Origin: Pseudocoprococcus catus
GTDB taxonomy: Bacteria; Bacillota; Clostridia; Lachnospirales; Lachnospiraceae
DNA: 44,273 bases
NCBI RefSeq assembly: GCF_902381825.1
Contig: NZ_LR698973.1
Location: forward strand, 2,879,057 to 2,923,329
Direction: 5' to 3'
Shown: positions 22,805 through 32,094 of the stretch, one piece after another
Layout of the letters: the number at the start of each line of letters is the position of its first letter
Position numbering within the stretch: position 1 is the first letter of the stretch
Notes under the pieces: generated by a model
Told to the model about the DNA's origin: nothing
Database searches by the model: none
What the model saw: the letters and a program-made list of their open reading frames with translations, nothing else
Made by a program: the position numbers and the translations under genes

Positions 22805-24199
22805 ATGCAGAAGTTAACAACAATCAGAGAGATTTTCAGAAATCGTGACAATTATCTCGGTCAGACAGTCGAAATCGGCGGCTGGGTGCGCAACATCAGA
22901 GATTCCAAGACATTTGGTTTCCTTGTTGTGAATGACGGTACTTATTTTGAACCTTTACAGGTTGTTTTCCATGATGCTATGGCGAATTTCAGCGACATCT
23001 GCCATCTGAACGTAGGTGCAGCTGTGATTGTTAAGGGCCAGCTGGTGGCTACACCGAAGGCGAAGCAGCCATTTGAGATTCAGGCTGAGACAGTTGAGAT
23101 CGAAGGTGCTTCCACACCGGATTATCCGCTGCAGCCGAAGAGACATACATTTGAATATCTTCGTACACTGACACATTTAAGGGCGAGAACCAATACATTT
23201 GAAGCTGTGTTCAGAGTGCGTTCTCTTATTGCTTATGCGATCCATCAGTTTTTCCAGGAGAGAGATTTTGTATACGTGCATACACCGCTGATCACAGGCA
23301 GTGACTGCGAAGGTGCCGGCGAGATGTTCCAGGTGACAACGATGGACCTGAACAACGTACCGAAGAATGAAGAGGGCAAGGTTGATTTTTCAGAGGATTT
23401 CTTCGGCAAACCAACGAACCTGACTGTCAGCGGTCAGTTGAACGGCGAGACATTTGCTATGGCATTCCGCAACATTTACACATTCGGACCAACATTCCGT
23501 GCTGAGAATTCCAACACAACCCGCCATGCGGCTGAGTTCTGGATGATCGAGCCGGAAATCGCTTTTGCTGATCTTCAGGATGATATGGAACTGGCAGAGA
23601 GCATGATGAAGTATGTTATCGGCTATGTATTGGAGCATGCACCTGAGGAAATGAAGTTCTTCAATCAGTTTGTGGACAAGGGCCTTCTTGAAAGACTGGA
23701 GCATGTGAGAACTTCTGATTTCGGCCGTGTGACTTACACAGAGGCCATTGAACTGCTGGAGAAGCACAATGATGAATTTGATTACAAAGTCAGCTGGGGC
23801 TGCGACCTTCAGACAGAGCATGAGCGTTATCTGACAGAGAAGATCTTCAAACGCCCTGTATTTGTGACAGACTATCCGAAGGATATTAAGGCATTCTATA
23901 TGAAACAGAATCCGGACGGCAAGACAGTTGCTGCTATGGATATGTTGGTACCTGGTATCGGTGAGATCATCGGCGGCAGTGAGCGTGAGAATGATTACGA
24001 CAAGCTGCTGACACGTATGAAAGAACTGGGTCTGAAGGAAGAAGATTACAGCTTCTATCTTGACCTGAGAAAATACGGTTCAACCCGTCATGCAGGTTTT
24101 GGCCTCGGTTTCGAGAGATGCGTGATGTACCTGACAGGTATGGGCAATATTAGAGACGTTATCCCATTCCCACGTACAGTCAACAACTGCGAATTGTAA
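22805..24199 (+). CDS. asnS: Asparaginyl-tRNA synthetase
   Basis: Cytoplasmic class IIb enzyme of 464 residues that charges tRNA-Asn with asparagine. The N-terminal OB-fold anticodon-binding domain ([20 protein letters not shown]) is followed by motif 1 ([19 protein letters not shown]), motif 2 ([23 protein letters not shown]) and motif 3 ([28 protein letters not shown]). The R-D-V-I-P-F-P-R ending and the [10 protein letters not shown] phrase fit AsnS better than AspS. GGAGG lies 7 nt before ATG 22805. The leader is short, so the T-box control common for synthetases in this phylum is absent here. Confidence 0.97.
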   Translation: MQKLTTIREIFRNRDNYLGQTVEIGGWVRNIRDSKTFGFLVVNDGTYFEPLQVVFHDAMANFSDICHLNVGAAVIVKGQLVATPKAKQPFEIQAETVEIEGASTPDYPLQPKRHTFEYLRTLTHLRARTNTFEAVFRVRSLIAYAIHQFFQERDFVYVHTPLITGSDCEGAGEMFQVTTMDLNNVPKNEEGKVDFSEDFFGKPTNLTVSGQLNGETFAMAFRNIYTFGPTFRAENSNTTRHAAEFWMIEPEIAFADLQDDMELAESMMKYVIGYVLEHAPEEMKFFNQFVDKGLLERLEHVRTSDFGRVTYTEAIELLEKHNDEFDYKVSWGCDLQTEHERYLTEKIFKRPVFVTDYPKDIKAFYMKQNPDGKTVAAMDMLVPGIGEIIGGSERENDYDKLLTRMKELGLKEEDYSFYLDLRKYGSTRHAGFGLGFERCVMYLTGMGNIRDVIPFPRTVNNCEL

Positions 24200-24229
24200 T
24201 TTTTAGTTCTTTAAAACAGGAGAAATGCT

Positions 24230-25186
24230 ATGGGCGAAATGTTGAATGACCTGATTTTTAGTGTGAATACCATTCTGCCCGTTTTTATTGTTGTTGCGAT
24301 TGGTTATTTTATGCGGCGGAGAGGAACCGTCGATGAGCATTTCGTCGGTTCTATTTCCAATGTTGTATTTTATTATGCACTTCCGGCCCGGATGTTTCTG
24401 GACGTGGCCGGAAGTGATTTTACTGAGCTGATGAATCCCCGATTTATCCTTGTGACAGTCGGTGGAACCATCGGCGTTTTTCTTTTGGCCTGGCTGGTGA
24501 TCAGCCATTGTATTCATGACGGAAGGAAGGTTGCAGCAGCAGTACACAGTGCATACAGAGGCAATTATATTTATATCGGATTGCCGATCATCGAGAATAT
24601 TCTTCAGACAGATCATGTGGCCTGTTCTGTGCTTGTGCTGACATTTATCATGCCGGTTTACAATATTCTGGGTGTTCTGATCCTTTCTATATATAGCGGC
24701 GATATGTCAGGCATGAAGCCGGGGAAGCTGCTTTTAAATATTTTAAAGAATCCGATGATCCTGGCGGTTATTTTTGGTGTACTCTATGCCATGACCGGAC
24801 TTCCGTTGCCTTATGCGGCTGAGAAATCCCTGACTTATCTCGGGGCCATCTCAACACCGATGGCACTGCTGATGATCGGAGCCAGAATGGTGGATAATTC
24901 GGTCAAGGGAGAAGGAAAAGCCATCCGTCTGGCACTATTGTTCAAGTTGATCCTTGGGCCGGTTGTGATGACGCTGCTGGCGATTTTCCTGGGCATGCCG
25001 ACGGAAGAAATCGTGACGGTGTTCGTTCTGTTTGCAGTGCCGACGGCCATGAATGTGTTTATTATGACCAAGAGCATGGGCGGCGACGATGGCCTGGCGG
25101 CCAATGCCATACTGGCCTCAGTACCGTGTTCCGTTATTGTTATGACGATTGGTATTTATCTGATGCGAATAACGGGGATTGTATAA
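24230..25186 (+). CDS. AEC-family (auxin efflux carrier-like) permease
   Basis: Inner-membrane transporter of 318 residues with about ten hydrophobic helices in two halves. The opening LIFSVNTILPVFIVVAIGYFMRRRG and the final NVFIMTKSMGGDDGLAANAILASVPCSVI are characteristic of the AEC family, which exports or imports small organic acids and amino acids such as malate. The half-way segment PYAAEKSLTYLGAISTPMALLMIGARM is the second repeat's start. The substrate cannot be told from sequence. It begins 30 nt after asnS with AGGAG upstream, so it may be partly cotranscribed with it. Confidence 0.88.
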   Translation: MGEMLNDLIFSVNTILPVFIVVAIGYFMRRRGTVDEHFVGSISNVVFYYALPARMFLDVAGSDFTELMNPRFILVTVGGTIGVFLLAWLVISHCIHDGRKVAAAVHSAYRGNYIYIGLPIIENILQTDHVACSVLVLTFIMPVYNILGVLILSIYSGDMSGMKPGKLLLNILKNPMILAVIFGVLYAMTGLPLPYAAEKSLTYLGAISTPMALLMIGARMVDNSVKGEGKAIRLALLFKLILGPVVMTLLAIFLGMPTEEIVTVFVLFAVPTAMNVFIMTKSMGGDDGLAANAILASVPCSVIVMTIGIYLMRITGIV

Positions 25187-25210
25187 ATTTGGAAAGGAAG
25201 GTATGCACAA

Positions 25211-26914
25211 ATGAATGATTTCATACAGGGCAATCATGAAGAAAAGTTTGTCAAAAAGCCATTGCCTGTGGGAATTTCTGATTATCGTCGGGCATCGACA
25301 GAATACTACTATGTGGATAAAACGATGATGATCAAAGAATTTATCGATGAGCGTCCATTGGTATCTCTCTTTACAAGACCAAGACGTTTTGGCAAGACGC
25401 TTAATATGGATATGCTGCGTACTTTCTTTGAGAAAACAGAGGAAGATACATCCATTTATTTTAAAGATAAAAAGATTTGGCAGTGCGGTGAGCAGTATCG
25501 CAGTTATCAGGGAAAGTATCCGGTTATTTTTCTCACGTTTAAGGATATTAAATTTGGCACCTGGGAAGATACTTTTGAGCAGATTCGTAAACTGATTATG
25601 AAGGAAGCCTATAGACATAGGGAGATTCAGACAAGTGAGCGCTGCGATGAGTATGACAAAAAAATGTTTGCACGGCTAGTGTCAGAGCAGGCAGACGAGG
25701 CAGAACTTTCGGGAGCTTTGGCAGATTTGTCAGCTGCATTGGACAAACATTACGGTATTGCACCGATGATTATTATAGACGAGTATGATATCCCGATCCA
25801 ACAGGGATATATGCATGGATTTTACGATGAAGTGATTTTGTTTATGAGAAATCTGTTTTCCGGTGGGCTGAAGGATAACAGACATTTGTCCTTTGGTTTT
25901 ATGACAGGGATTCTCAGGGTGGCCAAAGAAAGTATTTTCAGCGGCTTAAATAACCTTTCCATCCGTTCGGTGCTTGATAATAAATACAGTGCCTATTTTG
26001 GATTTACATCAGATGAAGTCAGAGAAATGGCTGAGTATTATGGCGAGTCAGACAGGTATGAAGAGATTTGTGATTGGTATGATGGCTATCGTTTTGGCAA
26101 AACAGAGATTTTCAACCCATGGTCGGTGATCAATTATTTTAATAATGATTGTGCCGCAAGAGCGTTTTGGCAGGCAACAGGCAGTAATGACATCATAGGT
26201 GAGATTATACATGAAGCAGACACAGAGGTTTATGAGAAACTGATCGCTTTGCTTGATGGGGAATCCTTTGTGACTTATATTGATACGGATGTTATTTACC
26301 CGCAGATTAAAAGAAATCCGTCCAGCATTTACAGTTTTCTCCTGGTTGCAGGTTATTTGAAAGTTATACGTATGGATATAGCCTATAATGGCGATTACAT
26401 GTGTGAAGTGGCATTGCCGAATAAGGAAATTCGTTATGTCTACAGTAAAGAAATATTGCAGAAATTAGAAAATATGATATTGCCGTCTACAGTGATTTCT
26501 GTTCAGGAGGCTATGTATATTGGTGACAGTGAAATGCTTCAGCAGAGAATACAAACATTGTTGACACAGACGGTGAGCGCTTTTGATACGGCAGGTGAGA
26601 ATTTTTACCACGGCTTTGTGTTGGGGTTGTGCGCGTTAGTCAATGATTCCTATGTGACGTCCAATCGCGAGTCGGGTGATGGCAGATATGATATTCAGCT
26701 TATGCCAAAGAATAAGCATTTGCCGGGAATTCTGATCGAGCTGAAAGCAGAGAAAGACTGCGATGAGAAAGCCTTGAAAAAGTTGTCTCAAAAAGCGCTG
26801 CAGCAGATTGAGTCTAAAAGGTATGATTCAGAATTAATCAGTAAAGGTATTCATCATATTTATAAATACGGCGTTGCCTTTAGTGGAAAACATGTTTGCG
26901 TTTCAGGAAAATAA
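25211..26914 (+). CDS. AAA-ATPase-like protein with PD-(D/E)XK nuclease domain (DUF1703 type)
   Basis: Soluble protein of 567 residues. The N-terminal half is an 'AAA-ATPase-like' domain: LPVGISDYRRASTEYYYVDKT, a modified P-loop in FTRPRRFGKTLNM and Walker B in MIIIDEYDIPI. The C-terminal part is the nuclease-like domain with DGRYDIQLMP and GILIELKAEK (D, E-x-K). The family is common, often in many copies, in gut Clostridia and Bacteroides and its role is unknown; defence or mobile-element links are only guesses. GGAAGG precedes the ATG by 8 nt. The last 35 bp overlap the convergent membrane-protein gene, which is unusual for an intact pair. Confidence 0.88.
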   Translation: MNDFIQGNHEEKFVKKPLPVGISDYRRASTEYYYVDKTMMIKEFIDERPLVSLFTRPRRFGKTLNMDMLRTFFEKTEEDTSIYFKDKKIWQCGEQYRSYQGKYPVIFLTFKDIKFGTWEDTFEQIRKLIMKEAYRHREIQTSERCDEYDKKMFARLVSEQADEAELSGALADLSAALDKHYGIAPMIIIDEYDIPIQQGYMHGFYDEVILFMRNLFSGGLKDNRHLSFGFMTGILRVAKESIFSGLNNLSIRSVLDNKYSAYFGFTSDEVREMAEYYGESDRYEEICDWYDGYRFGKTEIFNPWSVINYFNNDCAARAFWQATGSNDIIGEIIHEADTEVYEKLIALLDGESFVTYIDTDVIYPQIKRNPSSIYSFLLVAGYLKVIRMDIAYNGDYMCEVALPNKEIRYVYSKEILQKLENMILPSTVISVQEAMYIGDSEMLQQRIQTLLTQTVSAFDTAGENFYHGFVLGLCALVNDSYVTSNRESGDGRYDIQLMPKNKHLPGILIELKAEKDCDEKALKKLSQKALQQIESKRYDSELISKGIHHIYKYGVAFSGKHVCVSGK

Positions 26915-27695
26915 TTATCTTTCTGGCAACATTATGAATGAGCCAGGCGCCGGCAGCCATCGCAAGAATGTACAGGAGAATGCCTATCGGACGGCCGAGT
27001 ATCCGATCGATATCGCCAAAGAGCAGCTGGGTGGACATTTCCCATGGGGAGATATAGAACAGGTTGGCGGCGCTGAAGCGATGCAGGATACCATTCAGAA
27101 CTTCGGCTGCCAGACAGAAAAAGGCAAAAAGTGGCAGTGTCCGAAGGAAGCCTCTGGTTGTAAGATCGGCTTCGTGACTGAAAATAATGACGAATCCGAC
27201 AAAAATCAACATCAGATGCCAAAGGATGCCATGCAGTGTCAGCGTCCAGTACGGATGAAAAATACCGGAGGGGTCGATAAAGGTGGCAACAGCCCCCATC
27301 ATATTGAAATCAAGCAAAAAGGTACAGAGAATTCTGTGCCTTTTTTCGTTATGTATCATGATCAACAGGGGACACAGATACATGGGGAGACTGCAAAGTT
27401 GAAATGGAAAAATCCACCAGTCATAAACGTGGTCATTGACAACATAAAAATTCATCAGCTGTTTATATAATTCGCCGATCAGAAGAATTACACCGGAAAT
27501 CAGCATGATTCGGTCAAATTTCTGTAGATGAATACGAGTGTTTGTATTTGGATGATCTTTAGGGGAGAAAAGCCATGCAGCCCAAATAGCCACAGCGCTT
27601 CCGCCAAAGGCTGCGAGCAAATGAAAAGGCCCATAAAGAACCGGCGGTGTCATCGGCCAGGCTGTTAGTCGGAGAAGACATTCCAAAAAAGACAT
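26880..27695 (-). CDS. YwaF/TIGR02206-like integral membrane protein
   Basis: Multi-pass membrane protein of 271 residues with about seven hydrophobic segments. Motif-like phrases WWIFPFQLCSLPMYLCPL, FNMMGAVATFIDPSG and the H-x-x-W histidines of LTLHGILWHLMLIFVG match the YwaF/TIGR02206 family, whose function is unknown. I start at ATG 27695, where AAGGAA lies about 8 nt upstream, not at the longer frame beginning at 27731. Its 3' end overlaps the convergent ATPase gene by 35 bp. Confidence 0.82.
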   Translation of the reverse strand: MSFLECLLRLTAWPMTPPVLYGPFHLLAAFGGSAVAIWAAWLFSPKDHPNTNTRIHLQKFDRIMLISGVILLIGELYKQLMNFYVVNDHVYDWWIFPFQLCSLPMYLCPLLIMIHNEKRHRILCTFLLDFNMMGAVATFIDPSGIFHPYWTLTLHGILWHLMLIFVGFVIIFSHEADLTTRGFLRTLPLFAFFCLAAEVLNGILHRFSAANLFYISPWEMSTQLLFGDIDRILGRPIGILLYILAMAAGAWLIHNVARKIIIFLKRKHVFH

Positions 27696-27919
27696 ATAAA
27701 TTCCTTCTTTCGGGATAGTTAGGTACCTCAATAAATGAAAAATTCATTATGGATAAAATTTTATTTGTACATATACACATTTAGTATATCATAATTCAGA
27801 CAATGTATTCTTCTTGTGAAAACACTTTTTAATATTTTGGGACTGTACTCAAAAAAGTTTTCATAAGTATTTCCTCTGGGAACACTAGGAGATTTTTTTA
27901 TATTTGTGAAAGAATTGTG

Positions 27920-27948
27920 TTGAATTCTGAAAAAAAATATGGTATCTT
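27920..27948 (+). promoter_or_regulatory. Candidate promoter of the peptide transporter operon
   Basis: TTGAAT (27920-27925) and TATCTT (27943-27948) are 17 bp apart. The leader to the oppD-like start would be about 180 nt and has three AAAGCG words (about 28006-28037) and an ACGCGT palindrome (about 27991). The region 27696-28135 is otherwise gene-free and AT-rich. Confidence 0.45.
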
Positions 27949-28135
27949 TTTTGTTATACATATAAAAAACTGTAAAAAGATATAACTACAACGCGTTGAT
28001 ACATCAAAGCGTGAAAGCGATTTGGCATACAAAAGCGTTTTAAGGTGTACAGTCACATTATGCAAAAGAAGACATTGACACGATGTGAATAGATGATGCA
28101 GTTTGATGGATAAATGGAAGGTATGTGATCAGACC

Positions 28136-29134
28136 ATGAATCAGAGTGAGAAAATATTAGAGATCAAAGATTTATGCGTGGAATTTAAGACTGTGGAAGG
28201 CACGGTCAAAGCCATTAATCATTTGAATTATACATTACATAAAGGTGAAAAGCTCGGCATTGTCGGCGAGAGCGGAAGCGGTAAGAGTGTTTCTTCTCTT
28301 GGTATTATGCAGCTGATCCCGAATCCTCCAGGTGAGATTGTCGGCGGAGAGATTCTTTATAAGGGACAGGATCTTGTGAAGAAATCAGAGAAAGATATGC
28401 AGAAAATCCGGGGGAATGAGATCTCCATGATCTTTCAGGAGCCAATGACTTCCCTGAATCCGATCATCAAGTGCGGCAGGCAGATTGCAGAGTCGCTTCG
28501 TCTCCACCGCGGAATGAATAAGAAGGAGGCCATGGAAGAGGCCATTCGTATGATGCAGGCAGTGGGGATTGCCAACCCGGAAGTGAGGGCCCATGAGTAC
28601 CCGCACCAGATGTCCGGTGGTATGAGACAGCGTGTTATGATCGCCATGGCGCTGGCTTGCCAACCGCAGATTTTGATCGCCGATGAACCGACAACGGCCC
28701 TTGATGTGACGATTCAGGCACAGATCCTGGATCTGATCAGAGGTTTGAATGAGCAGATGAATACATCAGTTCTCTTCATTACCCATGACTTAGGTGTTGT
28801 CAGTGAGCTGTGTGATACGGTCATTGTTATGTATACCGGACGAATTGTTGAAAAAGCCCCTGTTCGAGAGCTTTTCAGTGATCCGAAGCATCCTTATACA
28901 GTCGGCCTGATGAGTGCGATTCCGAGAATTACAAAGGATCGTCCGCCCCTTGAGACCATTGAGGGCGTTGTGCCGAATCCGACAGAGCGGATTTCGGGAT
29001 GCAGTTTCTGGCCGAGATGTCCGCATGCGACAGAACAGTGCAAGCAGGGCGAGCCGCCGGTTGTACAGCTGTCGGAAGAACGTCAGGTAAGATGCTGGCT
29101 GTATGCGGATGCAGCCGAGAAGAAGGAGGGTTAG
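28136..29134 (+). CDS. oppD: Peptide ABC transporter ATP-binding protein OppD/DppD
   Basis: Cytoplasmic ATPase of 332 residues powering oligo- or dipeptide uptake. It has Walker A (GESGSGKS), Q-loop (MIFQEPMTSLNPI), signature (MSGGMRQRVMIAMAL), Walker B (ILIADEPTTALD) and the H-loop (FITHDLGVV). The C-terminal oligopeptide-transporter extension carries a Cys group (GCSFWPRCPHATEQC), typical of OppD/DppD. I prefer ATG 28136 (MNQSEKILEIKDLCVEF); TTG 28103 and ATG 28106 in frame upstream lack a ribosome binding site, while GGAAGG lies rather far (14 nt) before 28136, so the start is uncertain. First gene of the D-F-A-B-C operon. Confidence 0.93.
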   Translation: MNQSEKILEIKDLCVEFKTVEGTVKAINHLNYTLHKGEKLGIVGESGSGKSVSSLGIMQLIPNPPGEIVGGEILYKGQDLVKKSEKDMQKIRGNEISMIFQEPMTSLNPIIKCGRQIAESLRLHRGMNKKEAMEEAIRMMQAVGIANPEVRAHEYPHQMSGGMRQRVMIAMALACQPQILIADEPTTALDVTIQAQILDLIRGLNEQMNTSVLFITHDLGVVSELCDTVIVMYTGRIVEKAPVRELFSDPKHPYTVGLMSAIPRITKDRPPLETIEGVVPNPTERISGCSFWPRCPHATEQCKQGEPPVVQLSEERQVRCWLYADAAEKKEG

Positions 29135-29137
29135 CTG

Positions 29138-30103
29138 ATGGCAGCAAATGACAAAGAAGTGCTGGTGAAAGCCGACCATGTCAAAGTTTATTTTAAAGGC
29201 AAGAAAAGGGGACAGACAGTCAAAGCCGTTGATGATGTATCCTTTGAGATCATGAAAGGTGAGACCTTTGGTGTTGTCGGCGAGAGCGGATGCGGTAAGA
29301 GTACCCTTGGCAGGACACTGATCAGACTCCAGCAGCCGACAGAGGGGCATATTTATTTAAACGGGACAGATATTGCAGGTTTGAAAGGTGCACAGTTAAA
29401 GGAAATGCGCAAGGAAGCCCAGATTATTTTCCAGGACCCTTCGGCCTGTCTCAATCCAAGAAGAACCATCAAGCAGATTTTGATGGAACCTTTTGAAATT
29501 CACAACCTCAAAGACAAGATCGATGTGGATGCGAAGATTATGGAACTGCTGCAGTTGGTGGGGCTGGACAGTTATCATCTGAGCCGATATCCGCATGAGC
29601 TTTCCGGTGGACAGAAACAGCGTATCGGTATTGCCAGGGCGCTGGCACTGGAACCCCAGATTATTATCTGTGATGAAGCGGTATCCGCGCTGGATGTTTC
29701 TGTTCAGGCACAGGTATTGAACCTTTTGCAGGAACTGAAGGAGAAACTGGGATTAACCTATTTCTTCATTTCACATAATCTGAATGTTGTTTATCAGGTC
29801 AGTGACCGTGTCGGCGTTATGTATCTCGGCAAAATGGTTGAGATCGCCAATTACGATCAGCTTTATGAAAAACGCTATCATCCTTATACAGAGGCATTGC
29901 TGTCAGCGATTCCTCAGGTTGATCAGGAAGAACAGAAGGAGCGTATTCATCTGGAAGGTGAAGTGCCGAGCCCTTATGATCCGCCTTCAGGATGCCATTT
30001 CCACACAAGATGTCCGAAGGCCTGCGACAAGTGCAGACAGACGGCACCGGAACTTAAGGAAGTGGCGCCGGGACATTATGTGGCCTGCCATTTGTATGAA
30101 TGA
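29138..30103 (+). CDS. oppF: Peptide ABC transporter ATP-binding protein OppF/DppF
   Basis: Second ATPase of the transporter, 321 residues, pairing with OppD. It has Walker A (GESGCGKSTLGRTL), Q-loop (IIFQDPSACLNP), signature (LSGGQKQRIGIARAL), Walker B (IIICDEAVSALD) and H-loop (FISHNLNVV). The C-terminal extension has the Cys group GCHFHTRCPKACDKC. It starts 3 nt after the oppD stop with GGAGG in the end of oppD. Sequence features are complete. The intergenic stretch to the binding protein has a long imperfect repeat (ATTGCG near 30121 with CGCAAT near 30169). Confidence 0.94.
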   Translation: MAANDKEVLVKADHVKVYFKGKKRGQTVKAVDDVSFEIMKGETFGVVGESGCGKSTLGRTLIRLQQPTEGHIYLNGTDIAGLKGAQLKEMRKEAQIIFQDPSACLNPRRTIKQILMEPFEIHNLKDKIDVDAKIMELLQLVGLDSYHLSRYPHELSGGQKQRIGIARALALEPQIIICDEAVSALDVSVQAQVLNLLQELKEKLGLTYFFISHNLNVVYQVSDRVGVMYLGKMVEIANYDQLYEKRYHPYTEALLSAIPQVDQEEQKERIHLEGEVPSPYDPPSGCHFHTRCPKACDKCRQTAPELKEVAPGHYVACHLYE

Positions 30104-30214
30104 TTTTTAATTTGATGATAATTGCGGAAACGGCCGAATAACAGGTAGGCATTACAGAACGGAGTATTTCGCAATCACCATACATAAGAAATTTCTATTT
30201 AGGAGGTTAAGATT

Positions 30215-31861
30215 ATGAAAAAGAAATTTTTAGCAATGGCTCTGGGCATTGCTGTAGTCTTAAGCTGCACAGCATGCGGCGGCGGTTCATCTGACACAGC
30301 AGCACCTGCATCAGGCGGGACAAATGCTGCTTCTTCAGAAGCCGGAAGCGATTCAGCAGCAGGCGGCAGCACAACAGTAACAGTGGCAATCGGTGCTGGC
30401 TTCTCCACACTGGATCCAGGATATGTTTACGAGAAATATCCACCGCTTGTTATTAATGCATGTTATGAGAATCTTTTCAAGTTCTACAGCAATGACGGTG
30501 CAGCAGAACCTTGTCTGGCAGATTCTTATGAATTCTCAGATGACAATAAGACTTTAACCGTTAAACTGAAAGAAAATGTTACCTTTGCAAGCGGCAATAA
30601 GATGACATCTGCCGATGTTGCTTTCAGTATTAATCGTTGCAAGAATCTTCAGGGTAATCCATCCTTCATCTGCGATACTATCGACAGCATTGAAACACCG
30701 GATGATTACACAGTTGTTTTCCATCTGACACAGCCTGACAGTGCAATCCTTTCAAAGCTGACATACAGCTCACTGGCAGTTCTTGACAGCGCGGTTGTTA
30801 AGGAACATGGCGGTACAGATGCAGCAGACGCTTCTTCAACAGATACAGCACAGGCTTATCTTGACACAGCAAGTGCAGGTTCAGGTATGTACATCATGAC
30901 AAGCTATACACCTGATTCTGAAATCGTTCTTGAGAAGAACCCTAACTACTGGGGTGAGGCAACAAATGTTGACAAATATGTCATCAAGATCCAGCCGGAT
31001 GCCAATACACAGATGATGACATTATCTTCAGGTGACCTTGATATTGCCATGAACATGACAGATGATACAATGTCTGAACTGACAGGCGACAATGTTGCCA
31101 AAATCAACACTGCAACAAAGACAGTTGGTTTCCTTCTGATGAACATGAACGAAGAATACGGCGGCCCTGTTTCTAATCCAAAGGTACAGCAGGCTATCCG
31201 TAAAGCATTGGACTACACAGGTATCCAGACAATCGTCGGTGAAGGTGCAGAGACACCTTACTCTATCATCCAGGATGGTTTCATGGGTGCAAAAGGACAG
31301 CGCCCTGCAGATTATACTAACATTGACGAAGCAAAACAGCTTTTAGCAGATGCAGGCTATCCGGATGGTTTTGATATCGACATGCCTGTTTGTGACCTTG
31401 ATATGGAAGGTGTTCTTCTGACAGACCTTGCTCAGAAGGTTAAAGATGACCTTTCTCAGATCGGTATCAATGTCAATATCGTTTCCCAGCCATGGGCAGC
31501 AGGTTTTGGCGATGATTACCGTGACGGCAAGATCGGTTTCACAGTTATGTACTGGTCAACAGATTACAACGATCCTAACGTACAGCTTGAATTCCTTCCG
31601 GGTCAGTCCGTTGGTTTAAGAGCAGGCTGGACAACAGATATGGGTCCTGATCTGGCTCAGCTTTACACAGATGCACTGAATGCAACAGACAACGATGCAC
31701 GTACCGCTGTTCTTGAAAAGATTCAGGACGATACATATGAGAACGGTCCATGGCTTATGATCGCTCAGGCACCTGCACATATTGCATACAACACAAGACT
31801 TGACGGTGTCGCTGCTTCTGATCCATATTCACTGGATCTGACACAGATCACAATCAAATAA
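30215..31861 (+). CDS. oppA: Peptide-binding lipoprotein of ABC transporter (OppA/DppA, SBP family 5)
   Basis: Lipid-anchored extracellular binding protein of 548 residues. The signal peptide ends in a lipobox-like SCTAC, with Cys about residue 22, followed by a Gly/Ser/Ala linker. The mature protein shows family-5 features: VNACYENLFKFYSNDGAAEPCLADSYEFS in pieces, KLKENVTFASGNKMTSADVAFSI in pieces, and IVLEKNPNYWGEA. The ligand could be peptides or, less likely, nickel or sugars; the OppDF Cys extensions support peptides. AGGAGG lies 7 nt before the ATG. Its transcript probably exceeds that of the permeases because a terminator follows. Confidence 0.93.
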   Translation: MKKKFLAMALGIAVVLSCTACGGGSSDTAAPASGGTNAASSEAGSDSAAGGSTTVTVAIGAGFSTLDPGYVYEKYPPLVINACYENLFKFYSNDGAAEPCLADSYEFSDDNKTLTVKLKENVTFASGNKMTSADVAFSINRCKNLQGNPSFICDTIDSIETPDDYTVVFHLTQPDSAILSKLTYSSLAVLDSAVVKEHGGTDAADASSTDTAQAYLDTASAGSGMYIMTSYTPDSEIVLEKNPNYWGEATNVDKYVIKIQPDANTQMMTLSSGDLDIAMNMTDDTMSELTGDNVAKINTATKTVGFLLMNMNEEYGGPVSNPKVQQAIRKALDYTGIQTIVGEGAETPYSIIQDGFMGAKGQRPADYTNIDEAKQLLADAGYPDGFDIDMPVCDLDMEGVLLTDLAQKVKDDLSQIGINVNIVSQPWAAGFGDDYRDGKIGFTVMYWSTDYNDPNVQLEFLPGQSVGLRAGWTTDMGPDLAQLYTDALNATDNDARTAVLEKIQDDTYENGPWLMIAQAPAHIAYNTRLDGVAASDPYSLDLTQITIK

Positions 31862-31883
31862 TCCATCATTTTCGGATGATTTC

Positions 31884-31926
31884 TCCATGGGGCGCGGAAA
31901 TCGCTTCTGCGCCCTGTGGATTTTAA
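31884..31926 (+). terminator. Intrinsic (probably partial) terminator between oppA and oppB
   Basis: GGGCGC pairs with GCGCCC, extended by TCCA/TGGA with a small bulge, followed by TTTTAAA. Placement right after the binding-protein gene in a polycistronic operon fits partial termination that gives surplus binding protein. The stretch 31927-32094 shows no gene. Confidence 0.65.
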
Positions 31927-32094
31927 ACAGGACGGCAACAGATGCTGCCGTGAGTTGGCTGGTTCGGGACATTTTTTAATGTTCGGAGGCAACAGTTGAC
32001 TGACGGAAATATCTGTTCATCAGATGTTTGGCGGCAGATAAGCGATGCGCAGTCTGCTGTCGGAAAGCTAAAACGAAAGAGAGAGAGGTGTCGT

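Noticed and set aside
26874..27470. 198-codon + strand frame, overlapping the YwaF-like gene
   Set aside because: The minus-strand frame encodes a coherent multi-pass membrane protein; the + product is charged and without pattern.
27921..27936. CodY-like box at the opp promoter
   Set aside because: GAATTCTGAAAA shares only about nine of fifteen positions with the consensus and lies in an A-rich run, so it is not convincing.
31996..32094. N-terminal extension of oppB
   Set aside because: It has no ribosome binding site; ATG 32095 begins the normal permease N-terminus and is preceded by GAGAGG.
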